Shown here: piece by piece, positions 11,401-23,534 of the stretch
Position numbering within the stretch: the stretch's first letter is position 1
How the letters are laid out: the number at the start of each line of letters is the position of its first letter
Source: Tetraselmis striata
Lineage: Eukaryota; Chlorophyta; Chlorodendrophyceae; Chlorodendrales; Chlorodendraceae
Assembly: GCA_006384855.1 (NCBI GenBank)
Contig: VCJN01001643.1
Span: forward strand, 1 to 64,000
Direction: 5' to 3'
DNA: 64,000 nucleotides
Position numbers and translations under genes: made by a program
The notes under the pieces: model-generated
The model's database searches: none
The model's input: only the letters and a program-made list of their open reading frames with translations
Told to the model about the DNA's origin: nothing

Positions 11401-14400
11401 GCTGGCGGGCCGTCCAATGACACCGACGGCGCCGCGGTGTCGGCCTTCCTGCGCGCCTGCGTGACGGCCACGGGCGACCCGGCCGACAAGCTGGACGTGT
11501 GGCGGACGTGCCGCGACAAGGAGCCGGTCGGGGGGCTCAGCGTGTACATGGCGATCGGCAGCTGGTGCGCCGCCTACGGCGTCGCGGAGCCCAACATGGC
11601 CGACCTCGACATCGCTGCCATCGCCAGCGCCGCCGGCGAGGGCATCACCTACACGGCCGCCAACGTGAAGGAGGTCCGCGGCCTGGAGCTCAAGGACATG
11701 ACGGACCCGCGCTGCCGGCCGCGCTACGCGCGGCAATGGTACATGATGGAGGCGCTGACGGTGCTGGTGCACGTGGCGGCGATGCTGCTGCTGCCCTGCA
11801 TCTGCCTGCCGCTCGCCGTCAACGCGCAGTACGCGTACGCCGCCTCCACCGCGCCGCCCGGCACCACGCCGCTCATGTGGTACCACGTGATGCAGCTGTG
11901 GCCCGACGTGCGCGGGAAGGAGGTGGCGCTGGTGGTGCAGATCCTGGTGTGGCTCAACCTGGTCTACATGGCCGCCGCGCTGCTGCGCATCTTCCTCCAC
12001 TACCTCCAGATCAACGACCGCTCCTGGTTTGTCCGCGGCGTTCGCAAGGTTCAGCCCCCCCCCCCCCCCCCCCAGCCCCTTCATGCCCTCATGTTATGCA
12101 CTGTGGCTTTACCATACATTGACTACCGCGACATTGCTTTGGCTGTGCAAAATGCCATTGTTTTTCACAGCCAAGAGGAAAACAGCCTCCATCTGAACAC
12201 GCTCGAGCACATCAGAGCAAACCTGAACACATGATAGCACATCTGAGCACATCCGAACACATCTGAACAATACGAACACATCCAAACATATCATTAGAAC
12301 CCAACACCACACAAATACGAACACATAACACGTCTGAACGTATAATTTGAACCCATCTGAACACATTATTAGAACACATCCGAACACATGAATAAGAACA
12401 TATAATAAGCAAACGTTATAGCAACACATCTGAACACATCCAAACATGTCCGAACACATAATTTGAACCAATCTGAAGACGTAATAGGAACACTTTCGAA
12501 TTTATTAGAGCACATAATAAGAACCCGGAATAAGAACACATCCGAACACGTCTGAATACATAATTTGAACCCAATTGAACAGATAATAAGAACACATCCA
12601 AAAGCATCCGAATTCATCTGAACACGTCTGAACACATAGTTTGAACTCATCTGAACAAAAACGAAAACAGCACGAAATAGACACAGAATTCATCAGTTTT
12701 CCAACTCCACCTCCGTGGCGCAAAACAATGCACTGCTTTATTTCACCCGCGAACCCATTTAAACGTCACGGGCGGGGACCTGCTGACAGTCGCCCTTTCA
12801 TGTACAATGTCCGCGTGCATGATTGAGCGCCATCCCACCAAATTGACAGCGCGCCCCGCCCGCGCGCCATGGGTGCCCAGGTGTTTGGCGCCATCCTGGT
12901 GGTGTACCTCTGGCTCATCATCACGTACCTCGCGCTGCTGTGCGTCTGGTTTAGCCTGGCCGCCATCATCGACCCCATGCGCTTCCTGCCGTACGGCACG
13001 GCGGTCGTCACCGTGCTGGCGGTGATGCTCGTCACCTGGAAGGCGATGAAGAAGGTGATGTGGCGGGGTCGCCCGCCTCTTGTCCGATCGTGTGGATCCG
13101 CACCGCATTATTTCCCCCTCGGCAATATATGCGAATTGGGCAGCAAGGCCGGAGAATTATCCAGTCCCGGCGTAGCCTCGACGAGCTGCGCCGACACCGT
13201 CACGAGTATAATTCTAACCACGGCATCTACTGTACGGATGCCGACACACCTGGTAAATATATGCACGAGTCTTCCCAGCCGCGTACCCGCGTAATATAAG
13301 CTTTTAATTGGCCCGGTATATGCAACCTACAATTTGGGCCTTCGCTTTAGTTCCTCTATTTTTTTCGTCTACATTTAACGTCCGACAGGTAAGGCAGGTT
13401 GCTAGTCGCAGTATCAGGTTTTTTTGCTTGTTTTTTAACATTGCAGAGTCGACACCTGTAGCGAGCTCGCCAGCATTCTTATGACCGATGTTACCGCAGT
13501 CGACAAGTCGTTTATACCACGGTAGTGCCGTATCGTATCTCTGTAGCTGAATACCCCGCTCCTCTGATCCGACGACGGCGGTGAGCTGACGATTGTGGCA
13601 ACTGTGCACTGCTTGGATAGGCTGCTGAGATGCTGGGCTCCGCACTGAGGGACGCGTACCAGAAGCAGATCAGCGCCACCCTCACCAGAAGCGGCTCGGC
13701 CGACTACCTGGCGGTGTCCGCCCAGACCGACGGGCTGCGGAAGCGCAAAAATGCGAAGGGCGAGGATGTCGCCTCGGTCAACGTGAGGCCACCGCTGCCG
13801 CCTCTGCCCCGTTCAGCTTCCGAGGCTGTGACGCGATCGCCATGCGGCCAAAACACCGGAGTCGCCCACTGTTACATTCATGATATCTATTATGTACTAT
13901 ATATAAATGTATACAATCACATATTCGACTTGTTCAAGATATTAATTAATGCTCGTCATGAAATACCTTCATTTACTAACTAAATGTTCACTATCGCATT
14001 ATTTGCTGGATAGCGCTACTACATCAATGATATCATGATTTGCAGATGCTTATTATTATTGAATGGATGATATTGCACACATGTATTCATATTGCTGATG
14101 CATGTATACACTATATGACTACTGGCGAGTATATACCTTCGCATAAAAAAGAGCGACTCGCTCATCTGATGTATTCTCGTACTTGCCCCAAGACGGACGG
14201 CCTGACTGCGGTCTTGGCCGGATTCCCCCATGGCCAGCACCATAATTGAGCGATGGGCCACGAGCTGCTGCTAGAGTGCTAGACATCTTTCGATCGATTA
14301 ACACCGGGTCACGACATGTCAGACGCTGACCTCGTCAAGTGCCCTGTCGCCGAGTCGGTATTTCATTTCGACAATCCTCGCCGTCGACATGCAGCGCCGC

Positions 14401-15015
14401 GGCGGCGAGTGTCGGGGGTTCTGATGCACTCGCTTGCTTTGTGCGTCCGATAGATGCTCGACGGCGGAAAGATGACAAAAAAGGAGCTCAAGGCGGAGGA
14501 CGTGTTTGACTTTCTCAACGCGGACGGCGACGACGTGCTGGACGCGCACGAGTTCCGCGACCTCTTCCAGAAGGCTGGACCTCTCGCTCACTGCGCAGCA
14601 GCAGGACCGACTCTTCGCGTACTGCGACATCGACTGCACCAACACCATCAGCCGGGAGGAGTTTGTGGAGGGCTGGGAGTTCATCATGGAGGAGATGGTG
14701 CAGCAGACAACGGAGGAGCTGGGGCTTGACACGCCGCGCATCATCCTGGTGGTGGCCAGCCTCGTCACGATGCTCGCCCTGTGGTTTGCGTTCCTCTTCC
14801 TGCTCATCTCGGCCTGGTCCAGCCAGGGCAGCTTCCAGGCCACCATTCAGAGCATGATCGTCGCCGGCAGCGGTGCGATGTCGTCCAAGGTGCGTAAGCA
14901 GAGCGAGGTGGAGGCGGACGGCAAGGGCGTCGGCGACATTGTGAGCGGCGTCATGGACAAAAAGGCGGACGACACTGGCGACGCCGCGGCCGCCGCCACA
15001 CCCGCAACAGAGTGA
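4782..15015 (+). CDS. Large multi-pass membrane protein with EF-hands (13 exons, ~1530 aa)
   Basis: My exon model is 4782-5127, 5301-5722, 5861-6023, 6124-6456, 7010-7284, 7453-7685, 7804-8043, 9097-9547, 10457-10846, 11206-12048, 12881-13054, 13621-13782 and 14454-15015. All introns are GT-AG and all phases agree. Visible parts: a Ser/Pro-rich N-terminus; a membrane segment at ~130-153; a long, probably lumenal or extracellular region with an EF-hand loop (DENADGLIDAAE, ~396-407); a second membrane segment at ~754-776; four more between ~1134 and 1284; a C-terminal EF-hand pair (NADGDDVLDAHE at ~1366, DIDCTNTISREE at ~1402); a last membrane segment at ~1440-1465; and an acidic Ala-rich tail. 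The last exon carries one extra base near 14574, between the two EF-hands. A Ca2+-regulated membrane role is inferred from the EF-hands. The family is not recognised. Confidence 0.75.
5736..5758 (+). repeat. Intronic poly-G tract
   Basis: About 23 consecutive G lie just after the donor of exon 2 of the EF-hand gene. This is one of two exceptions to the rule that intron tracts are poly-C on the sense strand. Confidence 0.9.
7324..7376 (+). repeat. C19-TC-T12-G20 perfect homopolymer hairpin in an intron
   Basis: Nineteen C, then TC, twelve T and twenty G. The C and G runs are fully complementary, so RNA or single-stranded DNA can form a long GC stem with a T-rich loop. It lies 39 nt after the donor of exon 5 of the EF-hand gene. 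Confidence 0.85.
8398..8434 (+). repeat. CA/TA microsatellite in an intron
   Basis: A run of CA dinucleotides passes directly into TA dinucleotides inside intron 7 of the EF-hand gene, which spans 8044-9096. Confidence 0.9.
8807..8960 (-). repeat. Dispersed repeat family A, copy 1 (inverted)
   Basis: The reverse complement matches 19153-19311 and, more weakly, 48745-48890. Shared blocks include GGGCTTGCATGCA, GACCTCTGGC, GGGCGGGTTCTTATTCGCAG and GCCGGCACCCG. The copy sits in an intron of the EF-hand gene. No coding capacity is seen. Confidence 0.75.
12187..12660 (+). repeat. Diverged tandem array of ~11-12-nt units (ATCTGAACACAT-like)
   Basis: About 470 bp of intron 10 of the EF-hand gene consist of variants of ATCTGAACACAT or ATCCGAACACAT, mixed with AATAAGAACACAT and ATAATTTGAACC units. 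The low-complexity open frames on the minus strand here are products of the repeat. Confidence 0.85.
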
Positions 15016-15498
15016 CGCTGCCCTGGAGTGATTCTCGACAGATAATTCACCTCAACATACTATCCGCAATGCCGCCATGCAAGGGCAGGGCGTTGCAGGT
15101 GGGCGAGCCGGCTTGCCATATCCTGCCCACTACGGAGCCTCCCCTCGTCACCTAGATGTAATCCTTACTTATCTGTGTAAAATGCACATGGCTATCGTCC
15201 CGACACTCTTTCAGGCTCCAACACCGCTTGCGCAGACGTGCGCGCTCGATCACAATGTCACAACCTCAATGGCGTGAATCATTGGATCGTCGTCCATGTG
15301 GGGACGACGTGCAGGGCGTACATATATCAAACAAACGGCGGACAGGCAGGCGCTGTTCCATTATTGGACTGGTCGCCCCGTGCGTGCCCCTCCTCATTCC
15401 CATCGAACAAACGACCGTGTTCAAAGTCTGTAAATTTTCACAGGGCCCAGGCGGCACGCCAAGGTGGGGCATCACTTCAAAGACAGTAGACAGCAATG

Positions 15499-15559
<61 letters not shown>

Positions 15560-15791
15560 CGCGTGCACAACCCCGTGGTGGCGACAGTGGCATAGTATGA
15601 TAGTAAAGTGTAGTGGAGCAATCACGAGTTGAGCAGCCACGCAGCAAATCATGATGACCATGCGCTGCAAACATGATCAGAAATTGCCACATGTAGACCT
15701 GGAAGGCGGGCAGGCGGGGAGGCTGAATGAACGCGCATTATGTACAGAGTCCTTTTGATTACAATCTAAAACAGGATACAATGATCAACTA
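15016..15791. other. Convergent 3' intergenic region with a CA microsatellite
   Basis: It separates the convergent EF-hand and DnaJ-like genes. TGTAA at 15157-15161 could end the plus-strand transcript. TTACA at 15759-15763 is TGTAA on the minus strand, about 30 nt past the DnaJ-like stop. A pure CA repeat of about 29 units lies at 15499-15557. Confidence 0.7.
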
Positions 15792-18700
15792 CTAAGCAGC
15801 GGTGGCCCTGGGTCTTCCGAAGCTGTCTAAGAGTGGTCCTCTGCCGGCAATCATGCCATCAAGCCTGTGGGCGGCATAGTGTCGCACTGCCCCCCGTCCG
15901 ATCACTCCACCCTCAGCCGGCAGAGGCCGCCCCCCGTGCTGGAAGCACTCCGCGGCGGACATCGGCGGCTGCTGCTCCGCGTGCAGGCGCACGCCCCACA
16001 GCATCAGGCACGCCAGCGCCGAGGTGACCATCAGGTTGAAGCTCTGCTGGCGCCCCTCCGCCTGCACAGACCGGCGCAGCGCAGGCGAGGCGCGGTGAGC
16101 TACTACGGCGGGGAGTTTTTGGAGCGCGCAAACGAATTTAGGGTTAAAGACCAGTTAAAGTCACGGAAACTAAAGATTTAAAAACCCCTAAAGTAAGGGG
16201 CATCGCTTGGGCATCATGGGGGGAACACCCCCGCATGTGAGGCTCCTCCGGGTGAGGTAAGTCCACACTGATGAAAAGAACGCTTGCTTTTTTCCGGGTG
16301 GGTATCAATTCAGGCCTGACAGTGGGGCTTTTTTCTGGGGTTTGTCCCCAGAGATAGGTGGCGCTGACCAAACCATTTTTTATGAATTCTCCGCTCCATC
16401 TGTGCCTTAATCGCCTCCTTCACAGGAGCCCCCCTCTCTAGCACGAAGGGGCTGAAGATGAGCCACCTGATTGGACCGTGTACTGTTGTCGCTCATTGGC
16501 CGGCATGCAGTACGGCGGCAGCGGGCTTTGCCGGCCCTATGAAAAAAGGGTTCATGGGGCCGGGCCGCAAGGCAGCTGGCCCGCGGTGCCGCCCAGCAGA
16601 CAGCGGCAAAGCAATTCAAACTTCAAGCTTTATTAATGATTGTTCTCTTGCTGTACAACGACATAAAAAGCCCTGCTGATGATTGCTAGGTAGGTCGTAG
16701 GGCGAGTGGGGTGTTCACTTTTCAATACACGTATCCAAATCACTATACAGCTCGTCTGGAGGGATGGTGGGGGGAGGAGGGGGGGGGGGGGGGGGGGATA
16801 GGCAGCGCAGCCGCGGCGAGAGGTGGCGGCGAGCCACACGCTAACCGCGACATGAACAAGACGGGAGCAGCGCGTCGCCCGCGCGAGCCGCAGCGGGGCC
16901 GTACCTCCCGAAGCTCCGAGTACTGCTGCTGCATCTGCGCTGATTGGGGCGTCCTGGCCTCCCTCTCCTGCAACAGCAGGCCACGCACATCTCAGTTGTG
17001 CAGGTGGCTCAGTCTCGGCCTGACTATTATGAGGTCAGTTCGCTTTCATGAATCAATCCATCAAACCCTAGTCCTAAACCTAATCAGCCGGCCCTGGCTG
17101 GGCACTGCTGGTATCATCCGGAAGTGGGATGGCAGCCAGGGTTTGCCTCCAGGAGTCGCTATCAATCGAGATGCCAACTCCATCGGCCGGATCAAAATCA
17201 TTTCCGGAGATGCCAAAGCACGGGGCGCACCCATCTTTGCTCCTTTATTCATGCTGTTATTAGTTGAAGATACACAATATCATGAGGCTTATCATCCGAC
17301 TGTTAATCATCACGCGAAAGGCCAGGGGCAGCATGGATCCATGTAATGCAGCTACTATCAAGGACCGAGAAACACATCAGCCAGAGTAGGATCGCGCCAC
17401 AGTGTTCAGGCGGTGACATATCATAATGATTGATCTTTAGCACCTCTGGTATACGCCAGGCGCATGTGATCATGAGACGCAAACCAGACCCGACTTGTTC
17501 ATCCACACAAGAACGCTTCATTCGGAATCCTTGAAATGCTTGCGATTCATATCGTGAATACATTGTGAACGTGCCTGACTTCGTGATCCTGATATTCGAC
17601 TGGATCTCGATTCTTGATCTTTAGATCATGGAACCCCAGGGAAGAGGGCGGGGGGAATCGGGCTTGCCTGCTGCTTGCGGACAAAGCGAGCGCGCTGGGC
17701 CTGCCCGTCGCCTCGTTGCGCCTCCACATGCTCCCAGTACTCCTCCTCCATCACCGGCGCCTCGGGCGCCGCCGCCTCGTCCATGAACGCCCAGGCGTAG
17801 GCGGGGTGCTGCGGCGCAGCACCGCGCCGCCGGGCGGCCATGTGCTCCAGGTAGCTGTGGGCCACACCTTGCGAGAGCGGCAATGATGTGTCAGCTGATG
17901 TGCGGAGGTGTCTTCACCAATAGTGAGGTAGAGCCAGGGGCCCGCCGCAATGTGGACGGTCCAAAGCTAGAACACAGCGAGTATCAATTCCAAGTCTTAG
18001 CATTAGAAGATGATCAGCTGCGGTCTGCTAGTTAGTATCTCTGTTATTTCCGGATCCCGATCTCGAGTCTTGGCATCAAGATCATCACCCCAGTCATACA
18101 CCCTTGACGTTGATTCAATTTGAGTCCCAACGATCGTTGCACATGGTGCGTCAACACATTGCTGTTGGTGTAATTAACTGATTTGATTTGCACATGCCTC
18201 CGATCTTGCTAATGTATCACTACTTGGTGCTTAGCCTTGCGGTGAGGCTGCCAAGGCCGCGCTTGGGTGTTGTGATGGGGGAGGGAGATGGAGCAGGGGG
18301 GAAGCGAAGGACAGGGGGAGGGGGAGGGGGGAGGGTACCCGCAGGGCGGCTCCAAGGGTGAGGCCTCGCATGGCTCAACGGCACCAACGCAAAGCGGCGC
18401 TCTGTCTGCGCGGTGCCCGCCAGCGCGTGCCAAATGCGGGAGCTGCCTCCAGAGCCGCGCCGCAGAATGGAGGAGACCGCGCCCGAAGGGGCCTCGCCTG
18501 CCCACGGCGGCTGCGCGGGTGCGACCTGCATAGAGGGGACATGGACGTCCTCTTAGGGGGGGCGTTGCGGAGACTGGGGTGTGTGAACGACTGTGGGGGC
18601 TGTTAATGGCGGTTAACAACCCCTGACAATCCAACTTGGCGGCGTCTCGTTGAACCGGTGAACCGGTGGTCGCGTGAGGGCGCATTCGAGTGTATATACG

Positions 18701-20986
18701 TAAGTACATGAAACACTGCGGAATACTGCGGAAACACTGCGGAGGTTACGCGAACACTGCGAAAAACCAACCTGCCGCATCTGTCGGAGGTCGAATCTAT
18801 ATACAACTAAAGCGCAAGTGCAGCAAATGTTATTTCATCGATTGCCTGCAACCCCAATGTTTTCGGCTTGCAATAACAGTTCCTATAGGCGAGTCCGCAC
18901 CCGTACATGCCTGTGTTGTTATTGGTGTACATAAATATACAGACATGCACACACAATAATCATACACACACACTAAGCGTATTTACGGGTGAATATTGAC
19001 CTACCCAAATGCATCCATGTGCACATGTAGTTATATGTCTAGAGCTTACAAGCAGCTAAATATACACACGTGACAAACACACAGTATACACATGTACCTA
19101 CACACATATATACATACATATATATATGTACACCAACATGCCGACGCAGCTATAAGAGCCCCTATCATAAGCCTCAATCCGGGCTTGCATGCAACCTGCA
19201 GGAACATCCGATGTGGTTCTGCTATAGTTCCTTATACATTTGACCTCTGGCTAGCAGGGCGGGTTCTTATTCGCAGTGTTTTTGTCAATGTGCCGGCACC
19301 CGTGTATACATACATACACATCATGTCACACATTACATCATGCATACCGCTCCCGCTACATACAACATGTCTAGCTAAGCCTCTGAAAGTGCATATGTGT
19401 ACGTGAGCTTTGCACGGGATGGGGTACCTGGGAGTGGCCAGTCCCCGCGCCCGCAGCCTGTGTCCACTTGCGCTCGAAAGCGGCCGCGGAGGCAAAGGGG
19501 TCGCCGGTGGGGCGGCCGCCGCCTTGCTGCATGTCGCGCCGCATGGTGTGCTCCAGCGCGGGGAGCTGCGCGCGGTCCACCCAGTGGATGCAGCTCACGG
19601 GGCAGATGGCGGCGGCCACCTGGATGCGCTCCTCGCTGTCGCCCCACTGCGTCACGGCGCGCGCCTTGCCGTACTTCATCTCAACCTGCGTGCCGGGACA
19701 ATGAGAGGGGAAGGGGGGGGGGGAAGGGAACATCGTCATGGCTCTAGCAGATCTGTAAATCTTCAATGAAGTCTTAAGACATTAACTGAAGGGCACCCCA
19801 ACCTGAGGCCCGATCTGACTGCTACGTCCCCAATCTTGGACCCCGTGGGCCTGTCACCCTTAAATTGACTTGTACATTGTCACGTTAAAAGCAAGTGTAC
19901 TGAGCCATGGAGGGGTCAAGGCGGGTGTCGGCGGTGGGGTGTGGGTAGTGGGAGTGTTGTGAGCAGCACCTTGAAGGTGCTGCTGGCCTCCAAGGCGCAC
20001 TTCAGGCAGCCAACGCAGGCGCCCTCGTCCACAAACACCGCACGGCTCTCGCCCTCGCCGCCCGCCCAGCTCGACAGCGCCGCGCCGGTGAAGCCCTCGA
20101 ACACGTGCGCCTCACTGCGCGCCACGTCAAAGGCATGCCGCTGCCGGGGGTCTGCCAAGGGCACACCTCTCAATATCGGCGTGGCTGCATGGCGTGCCAT
20201 TCAACGCAAGGGAGGCCGCTGAGAGGGTGCAGCAAAACGGGTGGACAGGTGCCTAGGTAGAGAGGGGGGGGGGGGGGGGGGGGGGCAACCACCCGACAGG
20301 ACGCGGTACGCGTCGTTCAGCAGCACTCCCATCTCGTGGCCCAGCGCACCGCCAGCGATGTCTGGGTGGCACCGCTTCTGCAAGTACCTGGCGCAATCCG
20401 GTGATCAACGGGACGGGACGGCACAATGTTGGCGATTAGTAATTGAGCAGCGACCGTCGGGGGGTCGGAGGGAAGCCTCGGCCAATACGCGGTGGCGAAA
20501 GTGGGGCGTTTCGCTTTTCGCCGGATGCTTGTAGTCGGTAAAGAGAAAGCTTGCCAACCAGCCTACCAAGATGTCTCTACGGTAACGCAGCAGTGTTAGC
20601 AAGTGCATGTAGTCGCTAAGATTACTAAAGTAGCACTACCTGGGTACCGGTATCGTATCGTATGACGACTGCGCTGGGTACACCACCGATTCCGCGGCAA
20701 TAGGCGACGCAGGCTGGGCAGCATGCACGGGCAGCGGGTCGGAGCACCTGTAAGCGCGCTTCAGGTCCGCCTGCGCACAGGAGGGCTCCACGCCCAGCAG
20801 CTTGTAGTAGTCCAGAAACTGGTCCGGGGCGCCCGCGGTTTCGTGCGGGCGCCCCGAAGCCGCAGCGGCAGCCTTCACGGTATCGCGCGCAGTAGCGCCC
20901 GCGCCGCGCGGGCGGAGGGAGGGGAGGCGCGCGCGGTAAGCGCGGTCGAAGCTGCAGCGGGTGCCCCCCGCGCGAAGCAGCACCAT
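15792..20986 (-). CDS. Chloroplast DnaJ-like protein with 4Fe-4S ferredoxin domain (8 exons, 497 aa)
   Basis: Exons in transcript order are 20986-20748, 20387-20293, 20151-19970, 19685-19428, 18525-18339, 17867-17668, 16967-16905 and 16061-15792, which sum to 498 in-frame codons. The N-terminus is Arg/Ala-rich and lacks acids, like a plastid transit peptide. The J domain starts at DYYKLLGVEPS and keeps the HPD triad (KRCHPDIAGG), so Hsp70 stimulation is plausible. A bacterial-type ferredoxin domain follows: CVGCLKC, then a distant AICPVSCIHWV supplying the remaining cluster cysteine. Near the C-terminus is a hydrophobic helix (LMVTSALACLMLWGVRL), a possible membrane anchor. This J-plus-ferredoxin layout is that of the plant DJC76/DJC77/DJC82 group. 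Intron 6 appears to use a GC donor (CAG|GCAAGC). Exons 5 and 7 are supported mainly by phase and splice sites. Confidence 0.85.
16779..16798 (-). repeat. Intronic poly-C tract (sense strand)
   Basis: A run of about 20 G on the plus strand, interrupted by one A near its start, reads as poly-C in the sense of the DnaJ-like gene, between exons 7 and 8. Confidence 0.85.
19153..19311 (+). repeat. Dispersed repeat family A, copy 2
   Basis: It matches the reverse complement of 8807-8960, with the block GGGCGGGTTCTTATTCGCAG identical, and the plus strand of 48745-48890. It lies in the 902-bp intron between exons 4 and 5 of the DnaJ-like gene. It is flanked by AT-rich ATACA microsatellite-like DNA at 18930-19135. 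Confidence 0.75.
20263..20285 (-). repeat. Poly-C tract just after a 5' splice site
   Basis: About 23 G on the plus strand, read as poly-C in sense. The tract begins 8 nt after the donor of exon 2 of the DnaJ-like gene (G|GTGGTTGCCCC). Confidence 0.9.
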
Positions 20987-21640
20987 GATGAGATAAGCTA
21001 CTGACGCTAAACTGCGGGTCGGTCTGTCCCGGTGGCGCGGAACAGGTCGGGGCGGAGCCCAGAAAAAAATGCGTGAAGGGGGAGGGCCGATAAGGGGAGA
21101 GGGGTGCCGTGCAATGGGTGCCTCCTGGCTCGCGCCAAAACCAGCGCAGTAAGCCCTTATGCCCTCAGATTCCGGGTGGGGTCGCTACTGCTGTAAGACC
21201 GGCACCCAGCAATCGATGGGATAGGGTGCGTGTCGTGGCTACTGTTGCATATGAGTTTGGTTGCGGAGCAGTGGTCACGTCGTTCCGGAAAGGCTTTCGG
21301 AAGTAGCAATCTGTCTCCGTAGAAACGAAAGAAAGAGGGATACCTCCGGATAACTGTACATTTTTATAAGTGCCAGAGATTCAAGCTCGCGACCTATCAC
21401 TAAGCTTACCGGTTTATAATTAATATTCCTCTTAAGCGACCTGCTCCTACCGGTACCGCCTGTAATCCTTCGCGTGGGCGGCAGGTAGGGCACGTCACGG
21501 GCGCGCCATGCCCACGTGGTTGCCGGTTGGTCGCCGAATGCTGATTGCACCGGTGCCCTCTTGCGCAGCTGCTGCTGCCCCATTTTGCGCGCGCTTCGCA
21601 CGCTCTGCACGCTCTCAGCACGCGATGGTAAGAGTGAATT
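20987..21640. other. Upstream region of the DnaJ-like gene
   Basis: No gene supported. It should include the DnaJ-like promoter and 5' UTR. No clear core element was identified. Confidence 0.4.
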
Positions 21641-21650
21641 AGAAAATCAA

Positions 21651-22060
21651 CACAGCAAGCCGCCTACCCTGTATCTAAAAGCGGCCCGCATCCCGCATGG
21701 TAAGGGTACAGGTACCCTGTACTGGTCGTCTCGAAAGGTCCCAGGATCGATTCCTGATCGATGTATTTCGGCAATATCGTCCTGGCGTGTCCGGGGTTTA
21801 CTCGGTTGATGCATTAGCCCTTCGGGGTTCGAATGAGGCAATGGTCCAAGGGCTACTCTGTATGCCAGACCTACGACTGCAGTTGGCGCAAGAGGTCAAG
21901 TGCAGGGGTGGGCTTCGGCCGATGCCCCGGGGCGAACTCTACTTTTACTTTAAGGGCACTGGTGTGAATTACAAAAGGCCAGTAACAAATCTACCGCAAA
22001 AAGCAGTTGTAAAAGATTAACACAGAAAGCCGCCTTAAAGCGGCCCGCATCCCGCACGAG
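21651..22060 (+). repeat. Segment flanked by a short GCGGCCCGCATCCCGC-type repeat
   Basis: Two direct copies of AAAGCGGCCCGCATCCCGCA occur at about 21676 and 22036, each preceded by a GCCGCC hairpin arm. The same motif is found at about 42095-42118 (+) and inverted at 41819-41848. The 107-codon frame between the two copies has no recognisable domain. Confidence 0.6.
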
Positions 22061-23534
22061 GCGGGATGGATGAGAGATGCACTCACGGTTCAGAGTCCGG
22101 GCCACGCGTGCACGTGTGTGTTAGGGTGATCCACGGACGTGCTGTGCTGCTTCGGCAACGGCGGGATGGCGGACGAATATGCGCCGCCGTCTGATGAGGC
22201 AGTGAGCACGCTCTCAAGCCGACACCAAGCTCAGCACCCCGAGGGAATTTATTGCGAGTAAAGCCTCTTTGTGAGCCCGAGTGGTGCACCGAGTTCCCTG
22301 CGATGAGAGGGCACCCCGATCCGCGGCCAAGCATGCGACACCGCGCACAATGCGGCGCACCCCCTTGCTCAACTAACTCACCCATTGTGCCGAAGACCAT
22401 GCCCGTGTACTCCGACATGTCCAGGATGTCTCGAAGAGGGCCTTTTTGTCCCGGGTCCGTATTGTGCCACGCCGCATCCCGCACTGCCGAACCCCGTTGT
22501 ATGTCGCCCAACAGGGAGCGCTCAAACCGATCCACAGCCGTGGCCCGGGGCATCACCGCATTGCACTTGACCCCGTACCGCATACATAGTCTTGAGCTCC
22601 AACATCGTGGGATTCAAGCTCCGGGGATCATAGCTCCCGGTCACGACGTTGAGGGGGAGCTCTACGCAAGGCACCGGGTACTTGAGTTCATCCCTATGCA
22701 TATGCGTACAGTGTTGCCGAGAGGCAGTGCCTGTTGGAACAAGTCATCCACCTCCCGGCGTACAGCGGTACCCGGATCGTGAACATAGTGATCGCGGACG
22801 GCGTCTGCGATAGTGTCGTGATGTACACGCCAGTGAGCGTCTCCAGGTGCCAGGAGGTCCATGAGCGCGTCGCCGTAGAGGTCGACAGTGACGGGGTTGT
22901 GCTCCGTCGAAGGCAGAATGATGTAGCTCCCAACAACCGGCCAGGCATGGGCTATAGGCAGGAAGAAGTTCCCGGCAACGACATCCTGCATCTCATGCGG
23001 AGTCATGACTGTTCGCGCGGTGGGGATGGCCAAATTGAAATTGAAATATCAATTGATTTAGATTATGCTAACTTGCTGCTCTCCACTGCCCAGGCCGGGT
23101 TGCTTTTAGGACCTGCTTTATCCAACCGCTGTGGGAACCCTAGGGATTACGGATGCAGCTTCCTCCTTTTCACCCGCGGCCCTCCTCCTTCCATGCCGCT
23201 TGATATTGGTCCCCCTTGCCGTAGCGGGGGTGCCTTGTACGATGATCTGCGGAAGCATGTATGTTCACGGTGGGTGTGCGTGTGGCGTTTGTGGGAGGTC
23301 TTGGGGTCGGGCATGGCAGGTTTGAGGGGCTGTCGGGATATGCGGAGGATAGTATGTAGCCATCCGATTGAGTGTCTTTGGAGTTTTCTACAAAGGCGGA
23401 TTGCAGCGGCGCTGGGAGGCAGAGGGGTTTTGTCCGGGGGTTGCTTTTGGGGGTGGAGGACAGTGAGGTGATGGATGGCTTCTAGTGTGAGTTTGTGCAT
23501 GGCACCGCTGCGGCTGAGGATGACGGAGATGATT
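22061..23534 (-). pseudogene. Coding-like remnants of unknown origin
   Basis: Minus-strand frames at 22662-23033 (for example HYVHDPGTAVRREVDDLFQQ) and 22083-22583 (for example SLLGDIQRGSAVRDAAWHN) have the composition of real protein but are broken by stops and frame changes. They lie directly downstream of the RNase H element and may belong to it or to another decayed element. No family is recognised. Confidence 0.3.

Noticed and set aside
10972-12084. 370-codon minus-strand open frame
   Set aside because: It is antisense to exon 10 of the EF-hand gene, which has clear membrane helices and matching splice phases. High GC keeps the opposite frame open.
21720-21860. Possible tRNA (CAGGATCGATTCCTG and GGTTCGAAT words)
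   Set aside because: The T-arm-like hairpin has a 5-nt loop, and no acceptor stem or anticodon arm could be placed.
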